From assembly GCA_910588435.1 (NCBI GenBank), contig CAJUPL010000011.1, forward strand, positions 1 through 49,853: a stretch of 49,853 bases of DNA, in the 5' to 3' direction. Positions within the stretch are counted from its first letter, which is position 1; every line of letters begins with the position of its first letter. Positions 1 to 7,649 of this stretch are shown here, in pieces. The translations under genes were made by a program, and so were the position numbers. The DNA is from an uncultured Eggerthellaceae bacterium. GTDB lineage: Bacteria > Actinomycetota > Coriobacteriia > Coriobacteriales > Eggerthellaceae. The notes under the pieces are model-generated. The model ran no database searches and was not told the DNA's origin. It was given only the letters and a program-made list of their open reading frames with translations.

Positions 1-110
1 GGGACCCCTTTCGGGACCCCTCCGAAAACTCGGCGGCTCAAGGCTGAACCTACATCTCTTTCTGCCTAAACTTCCCCATCCTTCGGCCTCGCTCCGCTCG
101 GTCTGGATTA
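1..110. other. left-edge sequence, no gene recognised
   Basis: No convincing gene. Frame +1 is open from the edge to a TAA at 67-69, so the tail of a gene outside the window is possible, but the predicted peptide is Pro/Thr-rich and resembles nothing I know. A 10-base direct repeat (GGGACCCCTT, then GGGACCCCTC) lies at 1-22. Confidence 0.3.
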
Positions 111-476
111 CAGGATAGGTGCACGGTGTGCACCTATCCTGCTTCATTTAACGCGGCCTTTAACTTTGAACAGCATTCCTGCTGTTCAAAGTAGCGGCCT
201 TGGTGGCCTGCCGGCCACCTATCCAGGTGCACCCTCCTGCGATAGACGGCTATACCCCCTGCGGTGGGCGGCTGCATTGCGGCCGCAGCATCGCCCCTTT
301 CATGTGGGCGGCTGCATTGCCCCCCCCTCATGTGGGCGCTTCCATTGGAAGCGCAGTTGCACGCCAGTGCAACGTAACGCAGGCGCTAGCCTGCGAGCAC
401 CCGGCATGCAGCAACTGGTCAGGCAACCTTGCCTGGCGTAGACCATCAATCCGGGCATTTCGGGTTATCACCCTCA
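111..476 (+). repeat. modular hairpin element A (complete copy)
   Basis: An intergenic array of hairpins. In order: a 14-bp perfect palindrome (arms 111-124 and 128-141, loop GGT); the block CGGCCTTTAAC; a 13-bp stem (163-175/180-192); a GGTGGCC/GGCCACC stem (202-208/213-219); two or three full or half units of the form GTGGGC plus hairpin, the best being GCGCTTCC-ATT-GGAAGCGC (336-354); GTTGCAC/GTGCAAC (356-362/367-373); CGCAGGC-GCTA-GCCTGCG (378-395); then a tail with CACCCGG, GCCTGGCG, ATCCGG and a final ACCCTCA (470-476). The same order recurs at 4079-4367 and 49264-49777 with different stem sequences that still pair. It lies beyond the 3' end of the ubiB-like gene, in the opposite orientation. 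No credible ORF. Function unknown. Confidence 0.85.
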
Positions 477-617
477 TTTCGCTACCTTTTCGCCCTTTGG
501 GCTTCCAGCTAGCTGCGGGCAAGCAATGCGAACGCCGACTCCTAAGAGCTCCTATAGGAGGAGGGGGATCTGTGTTGGCAAAGCCGTCAAGCAGCAAGGG
601 GAACAGGCATGCGGGCT
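477..617. other. spacer between element A and the ubiB-like gene
   Basis: No gene seen. It holds a short palindrome CTCCTATAGGAG near 550-561 and a run of Gs. I could not identify a clear intrinsic terminator for the minus-strand ubiB-like gene that ends at 618. Confidence 0.4.
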
Positions 618-2309
618 TCAGTCTATTCGCTTGCCGTTCTTCATCTGATGGCGGCTGCGGAATGTCTGCACTATCACATACACCCCAAGCACGAACGCGC
701 CGATGTAGCCTAGGACACCCAGCACAGGCACCTCAAGGAGCTTGGGCTCCATGTTGGTGGTGCAGAGGATGGAAGACCCCAAGAAGAGGCCAACTGATAT
801 CAGCGCAAGCGAGATGCGCCCAACGGAGGCGTATATGGTGGCAAGCACATCGGTTGAGGCGCTAACGTTGCCCTTGAGCTCTATCTCGCCACGGTCGAGC
901 ATCTCCAACGTGTTCGACATCTGCTTGGGCAGCTTCGTCAGCGCCTCTGCGGACCCCGCAGCTGAGGTCAAGAGCTCTAGCGTGCGCATCTCCACATGCT
1001 TGGGGTAAAGGGACTGCAGCACAACGTGCTCAGATACCACATCCATCACGTTCAGAGACGGCGCCAGGTCCTCTATGACGCCCTCTAGCGTGACCACCCC
1101 GCGCACCAGCATGGTGACCGCAGGCGCCATGATGAGGTTCTGCTTGCGCATGACCTCCACCACTTCCCCCATGGCATCCCCCATGTTGATGTTAGCAAGC
1201 GTGGATGAGCTGTACTTGTCAAGGAGCGCGGCCAGCTCTTGCAAGAGGATGCCGTGGTCAACAGGTCCGTTCTGCTTTGATATCCCTATCACGGATTGCA
1301 TCAGCATGTAAGGGTCGTTCGCAGTGACGGAGCGGAACATGCGCCCCACCAGCTGGCGCTGCCCGGGGTCAAGCGATCCGGTCATGCCAAGATCTATCCA
1401 GATGATCTCATGCCCACGCACGATGATGTTCCCGGGATGCGGGTCAGCGTGGAAGAATCCATCATCCAGCGCCTGCTGGAAGTAGCTCTGGCAGATGCGG
1501 TAGGCGATGCGCTTCACGTCATCACCATGGCGCTTGAGCGCATCCACATCATCAACCTGCACGCCCTCAACGTATTGCATTACTAGCAAGGACTCATTCG
1601 AATATGCAGGGTAGGGCAGAGGGGAGGTGACGCCGTCTTGGCTCTCCAGCTCAGCGCGAAAGCGGATCAAGTTCTCAAGCTCCACGTTGAAGTCAAGCTC
1701 GTTCTTGGTGGTGCGCTCAAGCTCATCCAAGAGGTTCTCGAAGTTCAGCAGCAGCGTCTGATGCGCAGGCGCCATGAACTCAGCGGTTGCTAGCACGCGC
1801 CGCATGAGCTGGATGTCCTCTGTCATCTCAGAGACGATACCGGGGCGGCGGACCTTGACTGCCACCACAGCGCCGTCATGCAATACCGCCCTGTGCACCT
1901 GCGCGATGGAGGCAGAGCCCAAGGGCTTCGGATCGATGGCGATGAAGACGTCCTCCCAGCTGCGCCCGAACGAGGAGTCAATGCACTGAAGCACTTCGAA
2001 GAACGGCATGGGCGTGACGTCTGCATGCAGCTGCTCGAACGCTTCACAATATGCCTTCGGCAGGATGTCTGAGCGGGTGGACGCCATCTGGCCGATCTTC
2101 ACATACGTAGGCCCCAGCGCTTCCAGCACGGCCACAGCCTTCTCAGGTGTAAGTTCATGGAAGACATCGTATCTGCGCAGCACAGAGATGATCTGGCGCA
2201 TGCGGCGGCCGGACGTCTTGTCCTTCATGGAATAGCGGATCATCTTCGCGAATTCCTGAACGGTTGCCAATGCGCTCTCCCTGCCCCTTGCGAACTTGCC
2301 CAAGCTCAA
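618..2309 (-). CDS. ABC1/AarF/UbiB-family atypical kinase, membrane-anchored
   Basis: 563 aa. UbiB/AarF/COQ8-family atypical kinases are needed for isoprenoid quinone homeostasis in other bacteria. Visible family marks are the KxGQ motif (YVKIGQ, near residue 92), the Ala-rich nucleotide loop SASIAQVHRA, the catalytic segment FHADPHPGN and the metal-binding IDLGMTG. Two hydrophobic segments at the C-terminus should anchor it in the membrane, as in the family. The TTG start at 2309 has AAAGGG about 8 nt upstream, but a TACAAT box at 2325-2330 (minus) puts transcription start very close to it, so a start at TTG 2303 or Met22 (2246) is possible. It stands alone, divergent from the glycosylase gene. 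Given the anaerobic context a menaquinone role is plausible, but this is inference. Confidence 0.85.
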   Translation of the reverse strand: MSLGKFARGRESALATVQEFAKMIRYSMKDKTSGRRMRQIISVLRRYDVFHELTPEKAVAVLEALGPTYVKIGQMASTRSDILPKAYCEAFEQLHADVTPMPFFEVLQCIDSSFGRSWEDVFIAIDPKPLGSASIAQVHRAVLHDGAVVAVKVRRPGIVSEMTEDIQLMRRVLATAEFMAPAHQTLLLNFENLLDELERTTKNELDFNVELENLIRFRAELESQDGVTSPLPYPAYSNESLLVMQYVEGVQVDDVDALKRHGDDVKRIAYRICQSYFQQALDDGFFHADPHPGNIIVRGHEIIWIDLGMTGSLDPGQRQLVGRMFRSVTANDPYMLMQSVIGISKQNGPVDHGILLQELAALLDKYSSSTLANINMGDAMGEVVEVMRKQNLIMAPAVTMLVRGVVTLEGVIEDLAPSLNVMDVVSEHVVLQSLYPKHVEMRTLELLTSAAGSAEALTKLPKQMSNTLEMLDRGEIELKGNVSASTDVLATIYASVGRISLALISVGLFLGSSILCTTNMEPKLLEVPVLGVLGYIGAFVLGVYVIVQTFRSRHQMKNGKRID

Positions 2310-2388
2310 GATCCAAGCCCTTTGATTGTATCCGCACCTGGCGCGCGCGTTGGGCCATGTGACCTTAATGTAATGCGGTTGTATGAGA

Positions 2389-2404
2389 TAGAATCCTCAA
2401 GCCA
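2389..2404 (+). promoter_or_regulatory. promoter -10 box of a probably leaderless glycosylase mRNA
   Basis: TAGAAT at 2389-2394 lies only 9 nt before the ATG at 2404, and the gap (CCTCAAGCC) has no Shine-Dalgarno. Transcription would begin at or just before the start codon. The -35 region is weak (TTAATG, 18 nt upstream). Confidence 0.55.
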
Positions 2405-3219
2405 TGGAGATCATTCATATAGACGATGACCTGGATCTTGAGAAGGTGCGAGCATCCGGCCAGTGCTTTCGCATACAGGCTGAAGATGGCGGCTCATACC
2501 GCTTGGTCTTCCAAGACCATGTCATGCACATGAGAGATGCTGGCGAAGGCGCCTTCGAAGTGTCCTGCACGCCAGATGAGTTCTGGAGCGTATGGGCGCC
2601 GTATCTGGACCTTGACCGCTCATACTCAAGCGTACGGGCGCGCGCGGCCAACAAGAGCAGCTTCCTTGATCGCACCATGGAGTTCGGGCGCGGCCTGCGC
2701 GTGCTGAACCAAGATCCTTGGGAGATGCTGATCACGTTCATCATCTCGCAGCGAAAGAGCATGCCAGCCATCGCTACTGCCGTGGAGGCGCTCTGCGCTT
2801 CGTTCGGGGAAGAGATAGAACCAGGCATATTCGCATTCCCAACGCCTGAGGCCTTGGCGCGCGCCACGGACGCGGAGCTTCGCGCGTGCGGGTTGGGGTA
2901 TCGGGCGCCGTATGTGGCCGCGGCAGCTAGGATGGTTGCAACGGGTGAGCTTGACTTGGACGCATGCGCCAAGCTGGACGATGAAGCGCTCTTGGACGCG
3001 CTCATGGGCGTGCACGGAGTCGGTAAGAAGGTGGCGAACTGCGTCGCGCTCTTCGGGTTCGGCCGCACAGGAGCGGTGCCCGTGGACGTTTGGATCGGCC
3101 GCGCCATGGATGCAGCGTTCGAAGGGGAGGACCCGTTCGCGCAGTTCGGGCAAGATGCCGGGATCTTGCAGCAGTACGTCTTCTACTACGTGACCCAGAA
3201 CAAGGGGGAATTCAAGTGA
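2404..3219 (+). CDS. 8-oxoguanine DNA glycosylase/AP lyase (OGG1-type, HhH-GPD)
   Basis: 271 aa. Base-excision repair enzyme expected to remove 8-oxoguanine from DNA. The N-terminal part has the OGG signature SGQCFRI. The helix-hairpin-helix reads GVHGVGKKVANCVALFGFG, with a Lys (GKKVA) at the usual catalytic position, followed by the Gly/Pro-Asp loop with the conserved Asp in VPVDVWIGR. Length and layout fit bacterial OGG/AlkA-like proteins. The ATG appears to be read without a Shine-Dalgarno. Its TGA overlaps the GTG of the next gene (GTGA), so translational coupling to mazG is likely. Both proteins limit damage from oxidised nucleotides, which fits co-transcription. Confidence 0.85.
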   Translation: MEIIHIDDDLDLEKVRASGQCFRIQAEDGGSYRLVFQDHVMHMRDAGEGAFEVSCTPDEFWSVWAPYLDLDRSYSSVRARAANKSSFLDRTMEFGRGLRVLNQDPWEMLITFIISQRKSMPAIATAVEALCASFGEEIEPGIFAFPTPEALARATDAELRACGLGYRAPYVAAAARMVATGELDLDACAKLDDEALLDALMGVHGVGKKVANCVALFGFGRTGAVPVDVWIGRAMDAAFEGEDPFAQFGQDAGILQQYVFYYVTQNKGEFK

Positions 3220-4070
3220 GCAACGCTGAGCATGCAGCCTGCGAACATCCCGCATTCGCAGAGTTCGTCCAGACCATAGCGCGCCTGCGTGCACCGGATG
3301 GGTGTCCGTGGGATAGGGAGCAGACGCATCTGTCCATCGCGCCCAACATGGTGGAAGAGGCCTATGAGGCGGTGGATGCCATAGAGGCCAATGACGTGGC
3401 GCACCTTCGCGAAGAGCTTGGAGATGTCCTCTTGCAAGTGGTGCTTCAAAGCCAGATAGCGAAAGACGCGGGCGAGTTCACGATCGATGAGGTGTGCGCT
3501 GACATCAACGCGAAGATGGTCCGCCGCCATCCGCATGTCTTCGGGGATGCTGCGGCTGGCAGCGCGAATGACGTCATCACGCTCTGGGACAAGATCAAGC
3601 TGGCTGAGAAGGAGGAAGCTCCAAGCCAGGATGGCCCTGAGCGGCTGTTGGACGGCGTTCCCACGGGCTTGCCAGCGCTCACGCAGGCGCAGAAGATCTC
3701 TCGCAAGGCAGCTGCTGCTGGCTTCGAATGGGAGAGCGTCTCAGATGTGTGGGATAAGGTTCGCGAAGAGGAAGCGGAGCTTGCGCAAGCCTACGGAGCG
3801 TGCCCCAAAGACGATGCAGGCAAGGTCTTGCATGACGATCCGCTAGCGGCAGCTGTTGAGGAGGAGCTGGGGGATGTCCTCTTCAGCCTCGTGAACGTGG
3901 CACGCAAGATGGGGATCAATGCTGAGAATGCCCTTCGCTCAACGTGCGCGAAGTTCCGCATGCGCTGGGAGCGCATGGAAGACGAGGCCTTCGCGAACGG
4001 CGAGCGCTTGGAGGATATGACGCAATCTGAGCAAGAGGCTCTCTGGCAAGCCGCCAAGCGCTCTTCGTAG
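3216..4070 (+). CDS. mazG: nucleoside triphosphate pyrophosphohydrolase MazG
   Basis: 284 aa from GTG 3216, which overlaps the upstream stop and has GGGGG about 10 nt ahead. MazG hydrolyses NTPs and dNTPs to monophosphates plus pyrophosphate and cleans up aberrant nucleotides. Two MazG folds are visible. The first has CPWDREQTH, then EEAYE and the metal-binding EELGDVLLQ. The second has VREEEAEL and EEELGDVLFSL. An in-frame extension to 3090 exists but lies inside the glycosylase gene and was rejected. Element B follows directly. Confidence 0.92.
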   Translation: MSNAEHAACEHPAFAEFVQTIARLRAPDGCPWDREQTHLSIAPNMVEEAYEAVDAIEANDVAHLREELGDVLLQVVLQSQIAKDAGEFTIDEVCADINAKMVRRHPHVFGDAAAGSANDVITLWDKIKLAEKEEAPSQDGPERLLDGVPTGLPALTQAQKISRKAAAAGFEWESVSDVWDKVREEEAELAQAYGACPKDDAGKVLHDDPLAAAVEEELGDVLFSLVNVARKMGINAENALRSTCAKFRMRWERMEDEAFANGERLEDMTQSEQEALWQAAKRSS

Positions 4071-4078
4071 AGCATCCT

Positions 4079-4367
4079 GCACCTACCTGAGGCACATCCA
4101 CTCCCCCTGTGGTAGGCGGCTGCATTGCGGCCGCAGCTGCGCCCCCCTCTGTGGTAGGCGGCTGCGCCCTCCCCCCAATAGTGGGCGTCTCCATTGGAGA
4201 CGCAGCAGTGGCCCCCTCTCCTGTGGGCGCTTCCATTGGAAGCGCAGTTGCACGCCAGTGCAACGTAACGCGGACGTCAGTCCGCGAACACCCGGCATCC
4301 AGCCTCAGACCAGGCCACCTAGCCTGGCGCAGGCCATCGATCCGGACGCACCCAGATGCTACCCTCA
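4079..4367 (+). repeat. modular hairpin element B
   Basis: Second copy of the element described at 111-476, lacking the CGGCCTTTAAC/GGTGGCC part. It has four unit hairpins: GCGGCTGC/GCGGCCGC (with a G-T pair), a half unit, GCGTCTCC-ATT-GGAGACGC and GCGCTTCC-ATT-GGAAGCGC. GTTGCAC/GTGCAAC (4247-4253/4258-4264) and CGCGGAC-GTCA-GTCCGCG (4269-4286) follow, then the conserved tail ending ACCCTCA (4361-4367). It fills the gap between mazG and hpt. Confidence 0.85.
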
Positions 4368-4449
4368 TGACCTCTTCCCATCCATTCGTCCTTCGCGTGG
4401 TGTTTCGCGCTGAAACCGTGCTGTTGCGTGGGAAGCGTGGCGGTGATGG

Positions 4450-4455
4450 TAGAAT
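4450..4455 (+). promoter_or_regulatory. -10 box of the hpt-ftsH-folPK operon
   Basis: TAGAAT at 4450-4455. No good -35 at 17 nt; TTGCGT lies at 4424-4429 with a 20-nt spacer. It overlaps the in-frame ATG at 4457, so that ATG would not be transcribed. This supports the TTG at 4493 as the hpt start. Confidence 0.45.
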
Positions 4456-4492
4456 CATGCGGTTAAAGAGAAGCGGCAAGGCAGGGATCAGA

Positions 4493-5044
4493 TTGCATAG
4501 GGATATCCAAGAGGTGCTGTTCACCTCTGAGCAGATAGCTGAGCGCGTGCAGGCAATGGGCGAGGCCATCACGGCTGATTACTCGGCTGCAGCCCGGCGT
4601 GGGGAGGGCATCGTCATGATGTGCGTCCTTCGCGGAGCTGCCATCTTCATGGCAGACCTTGCCAGGCGGGTGAAGCTCCCCATGGAGATGGATTACATGG
4701 CAGTGTCCTCATATGGCTCGGGCGTGAAGAGCTCAGGTGTGGTGAACATCACGAAGGACCTGTCAGGCAGCATCGAAGGCAAGCATCTGATCATCGCAGA
4801 GGATGTCATAGATACTGGCCTCACGCTCACATACCTCTTGAAGAACCTCCGCTCAAGGAATCCGCTCTCCATCGAGATAGCGGCCATGCTCCGCAAGGAT
4901 GTCCCACGTCCGCAGGAGATACCTTGCAAGTACCTCGGGTTCGATTGCGGAGATGAATTCGTGGTGGGCTATGGCCTTGATTTCGCAGAGAGATACCGAA
5001 ACCTTCCGGACATTGGCATATTGAAGCCAGAGATCTATCAGTAA
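4493..5044 (+). CDS. hpt: hypoxanthine phosphoribosyltransferase
   Basis: 183 aa from TTG 4493. Salvages hypoxanthine and guanine to IMP and GMP with PRPP, in the cytoplasm. The PRPP-binding loop is IIAEDVIDTGLTL and the metal/active-site region is VLRGAAIF. The C-terminus has GFDCGDEFVVGYGLD, typical of the family. The TTG is preferred over ATG 4457 because the product then begins HRDIQEVLFTSEQI, at the usual family N-terminus, AGGCAGGGA lies just upstream, and a -10 box overlaps the earlier ATG. It leads a tight operon, as hpt-ftsH does in many Gram-positives. Confidence 0.92.
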   Translation: MHRDIQEVLFTSEQIAERVQAMGEAITADYSAAARRGEGIVMMCVLRGAAIFMADLARRVKLPMEMDYMAVSSYGSGVKSSGVVNITKDLSGSIEGKHLIIAEDVIDTGLTLTYLLKNLRSRNPLSIEIAAMLRKDVPRPQEIPCKYLGFDCGDEFVVGYGLDFAERYRNLPDIGILKPEIYQ

Positions 5045-5054
5045 AGGTGCATTG

Positions 5055-7649
5055 ATGTCAGACAAGCCAACAAAGCAGACCGACCAGAAGCAACCCCCCT
5101 CAAGGAACACGCGGTCCATGATCATATGGATCGTGCTCTTGTGCCTTGTGGGGTTCTTCCTGGGCAGCCAGTTCATGACCATGGGCCAGGGGAACACGCG
5201 TGACACCCTGGACACGGGCCAATTCGTGCAGGCAGTTGAGCAAGATCGCGTGAAGAGCGTCGTCTATGCCGCATCTGACTACACGGTGAACGGCAAGTAC
5301 TATCCGGCGTCCACGCCAGGTGCTGCCATTGCGGACGCCATGAACGAGGGCTTCGATGCAATGAACGCCCTCATGTCACAGCAGACGAACCGCTCAGGTG
5401 AGCGCCTTGGCGGCGTGGCCACGCAAGCGCTTGAGACGCACACGCTTGGCACTGAGCGTGACTACACCAGCGTCTACGTGGGCGCGGACTCCTTGGGTGA
5501 GCTCCTGTCTGAGCATCCTGATGTGCAGTATGAGATCACGCTCCCATCTGGTTGGATCTCCATCCTGGCATCGATCTTGCCGTTCCTGCTGATAGCGGCA
5601 CTGCTCCTGTTCTTCTTCAGCCAGATGCAGAAGGCGAACAATTCGCAGATGAGCTTCGGCAAGAACAAGGCTAAGAAGACAGTGGAAGAGCGCCCAGACG
5701 TCAAGTTCACTGACGTGGCTGGCGTTGATGAGGCCGTTGAGGAGATGCAAGAGGTCAAGGACTTCTTGGCGAACCCTGAGAAGTACCAGGCCATGGGCGC
5801 GAAGATCCCTCGCGGCTGCCTTCTGGTGGGCCCTCCGGGCACGGGCAAGACGCTCCTTGCACGAGCTGTTGCTGGCGAGGCAGGGGTGCCCTTCTTCTCC
5901 ATCTCCGGCTCTGACTTCGTTGAGATGTTCGTAGGCGTTGGTGCCTCTCGTGTTCGCGATCTGTTCAAGGACGCGAAGGAAGCAGCGCCCTCCATCATCT
6001 TCATCGATGAGATAGACGCCGTTGGGCGCCAGAGGGGCACGGGCCTTGGAGGTGGTCACGATGAGCGTGAGCAGACGCTGAACCAACTCCTCGTTGAGAT
6101 GGATGGCTTCGACGCCACGGAATCCGTCGTGCTGATAGCGGCCACCAACCGCGCAGACGTGCTAGACCCGGCACTCCTTCGCCCCGGCCGCTTCGACAGG
6201 CAGATCGTGGTGGATACGCCTGACGTTCGCGGGCGTGAGCGCATCCTGGAGGTGCATTCGAAGGACAAGCCGCTTGGGTCAGACGTGGACCTCACAGCCA
6301 TCGCGAAGATCACGCCTGGGTTCACTGGTGCTGACCTTGCCAACCTGATGAACGAATCTGCGCTGCTCACCGCGCGCAAGTCCAAGAAGATCATCACCAT
6401 GCGCGAGGTGAACGAGTCCCTTGAGCGCGTGATCGCAGGCCCTGAGCGCAAGGGCCGCGTGATGAACGAGCAGACAAAGCACACCATCGCGTATCACGAG
6501 AGCGGCCATGCGCTTGTGGGTCACTTGCTGGACCACGCAGATCCGGTGCACAAGATATCCATCATCAGCCGCGGGCGCGCGCTTGGATATACGCTCTCCA
6601 TTCCTGATGAGGACAAGGTGCTGAACTCCCTCACCGAGATGAAGGATGAGCTTGCCGTCTTCATGGGCGGCCGCGTTGCGGAGGAGATCTTCTGCGACGA
6701 CATCACAACGGGCGCTTCCAATGACCTTGAGCGCGCATCCAAGATGGCGCGCGCCATAGTCACGCAATACGGCATGAGCCCGCTTGGCACGCAGGTCTTC
6801 GGCCAGCCCAACCACGAGGTGTTCCTGGGCCGTGACTACGGCAACACGCAGGATTACTCCGAGGAGACGGCGCGCAAGATCGACGAAGAGGTCTCCATCA
6901 TCATGAAGGAAGCGCATGACAGGGCGCACGCCATCCTCACCGCGCATGCCTCTCAGATGGACCTCATGGCAAGCGTGCTGCTGGAGCGCGAGACGGTTGA
7001 GGGTGAGGCATGCCAGGCGCTCTTGGACAACAAGTGGCCTGAGTACCTTGCTCGTGAGGATGAGATCATCGCCCGTCATGAAGCTGAGGAGAAGGCGGCC
7101 AGGGCGAAGGATGCCGCTGAGCATCCAGAGCTTGCAAACGCTGAGGCAGAGGCTCAAGACGCGCAGGATGACGCTGCGAAGCCGTCGCATCCAAGCCATC
7201 CGATGCCGGCCTACACGCAGATAGATGCGAAACCTTCCGTAAAGCCCTCTGATGACGCTCCTGCCGAGGCGCCCTCACCTGATGCGCCTCACGCAGATGA
7301 GCCCCACGCAGATGAGCCCTCAGAGGATGCAGAGCTGCCGGAGGCGCCCATCTCCCTTGGTGGACCGTCTGATCCGGCCGATCCTGCACAAGGCGATGCG
7401 GCTGACAAGCCAGAGAGGCTGGCCAACCCTGATTGGCGCGATGAGCGCGTGGAGCCCGGGGATCAAGACGCGAACGGCCCGTACAGGGAGCCTGCGAAGG
7501 ATGCTGATACCTCAGATGAGCCTACGCAGGCACAAGTTGATGATGAGATCCGCCATGAGGACATCATGCTGCAGTCCCCATACATCAACATCCCCAACCT
7601 TGATGACCCATACGATGACCCCTATGGCACGAAGAAGGACAAGAAGTGA
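5055..7649 (+). CDS. ftsH: ATP-dependent zinc metalloprotease FtsH with long acidic tail
   Basis: 864 aa from ATG 5055 (a TTG at 5052 is the alternative; AAAGG lies just upstream). Membrane-bound AAA+ protease that extracts and degrades membrane and regulatory proteins. One TM segment near residue 20, an extracytoplasmic domain, and a second TM near residue 170. The AAA domain has Walker A GPPGTGKT, Walker B IIFIDEIDA and the SRH motif LLRPGRFDRQ. The zinc site is HESGH. Family members usually end near residue 650. Here about 190 extra residues follow, rich in Asp, Glu, Ala and Pro with tandem HADEP repeats, probably disordered. The stop overlaps the folP start (GTGA). Confidence 0.95.
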   Translation: MSDKPTKQTDQKQPPSRNTRSMIIWIVLLCLVGFFLGSQFMTMGQGNTRDTLDTGQFVQAVEQDRVKSVVYAASDYTVNGKYYPASTPGAAIADAMNEGFDAMNALMSQQTNRSGERLGGVATQALETHTLGTERDYTSVYVGADSLGELLSEHPDVQYEITLPSGWISILASILPFLLIAALLLFFFSQMQKANNSQMSFGKNKAKKTVEERPDVKFTDVAGVDEAVEEMQEVKDFLANPEKYQAMGAKIPRGCLLVGPPGTGKTLLARAVAGEAGVPFFSISGSDFVEMFVGVGASRVRDLFKDAKEAAPSIIFIDEIDAVGRQRGTGLGGGHDEREQTLNQLLVEMDGFDATESVVLIAATNRADVLDPALLRPGRFDRQIVVDTPDVRGRERILEVHSKDKPLGSDVDLTAIAKITPGFTGADLANLMNESALLTARKSKKIITMREVNESLERVIAGPERKGRVMNEQTKHTIAYHESGHALVGHLLDHADPVHKISIISRGRALGYTLSIPDEDKVLNSLTEMKDELAVFMGGRVAEEIFCDDITTGASNDLERASKMARAIVTQYGMSPLGTQVFGQPNHEVFLGRDYGNTQDYSEETARKIDEEVSIIMKEAHDRAHAILTAHASQMDLMASVLLERETVEGEACQALLDNKWPEYLAREDEIIARHEAEEKAARAKDAAEHPELANAEAEAQDAQDDAAKPSHPSHPMPAYTQIDAKPSVKPSDDAPAEAPSPDAPHADEPHADEPSEDAELPEAPISLGGPSDPADPAQGDAADKPERLANPDWRDERVEPGDQDANGPYREPAKDADTSDEPTQAQVDDEIRHEDIMLQSPYINIPNLDDPYDDPYGTKKDKK

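Noticed and set aside
153..215. Integron attC sites
   Set aside because: Variable stems between fixed blocks recall attC sites, but the GTTRRRY/RYYYAAC core pair is not present and no integrase or gene cassettes are here.
200..865. Long plus-strand ORF through element A and the ubiB tail
   Set aside because: It reads through hairpin repeats and then antisense to the kinase gene; composition is Cys/Arg/Pro-rich with no motif.
4109..4492. N-terminal extension of hpt through element B
   Set aside because: The added residues come from hairpin repeats, and a -10 box at 4450 lies inside the extension.
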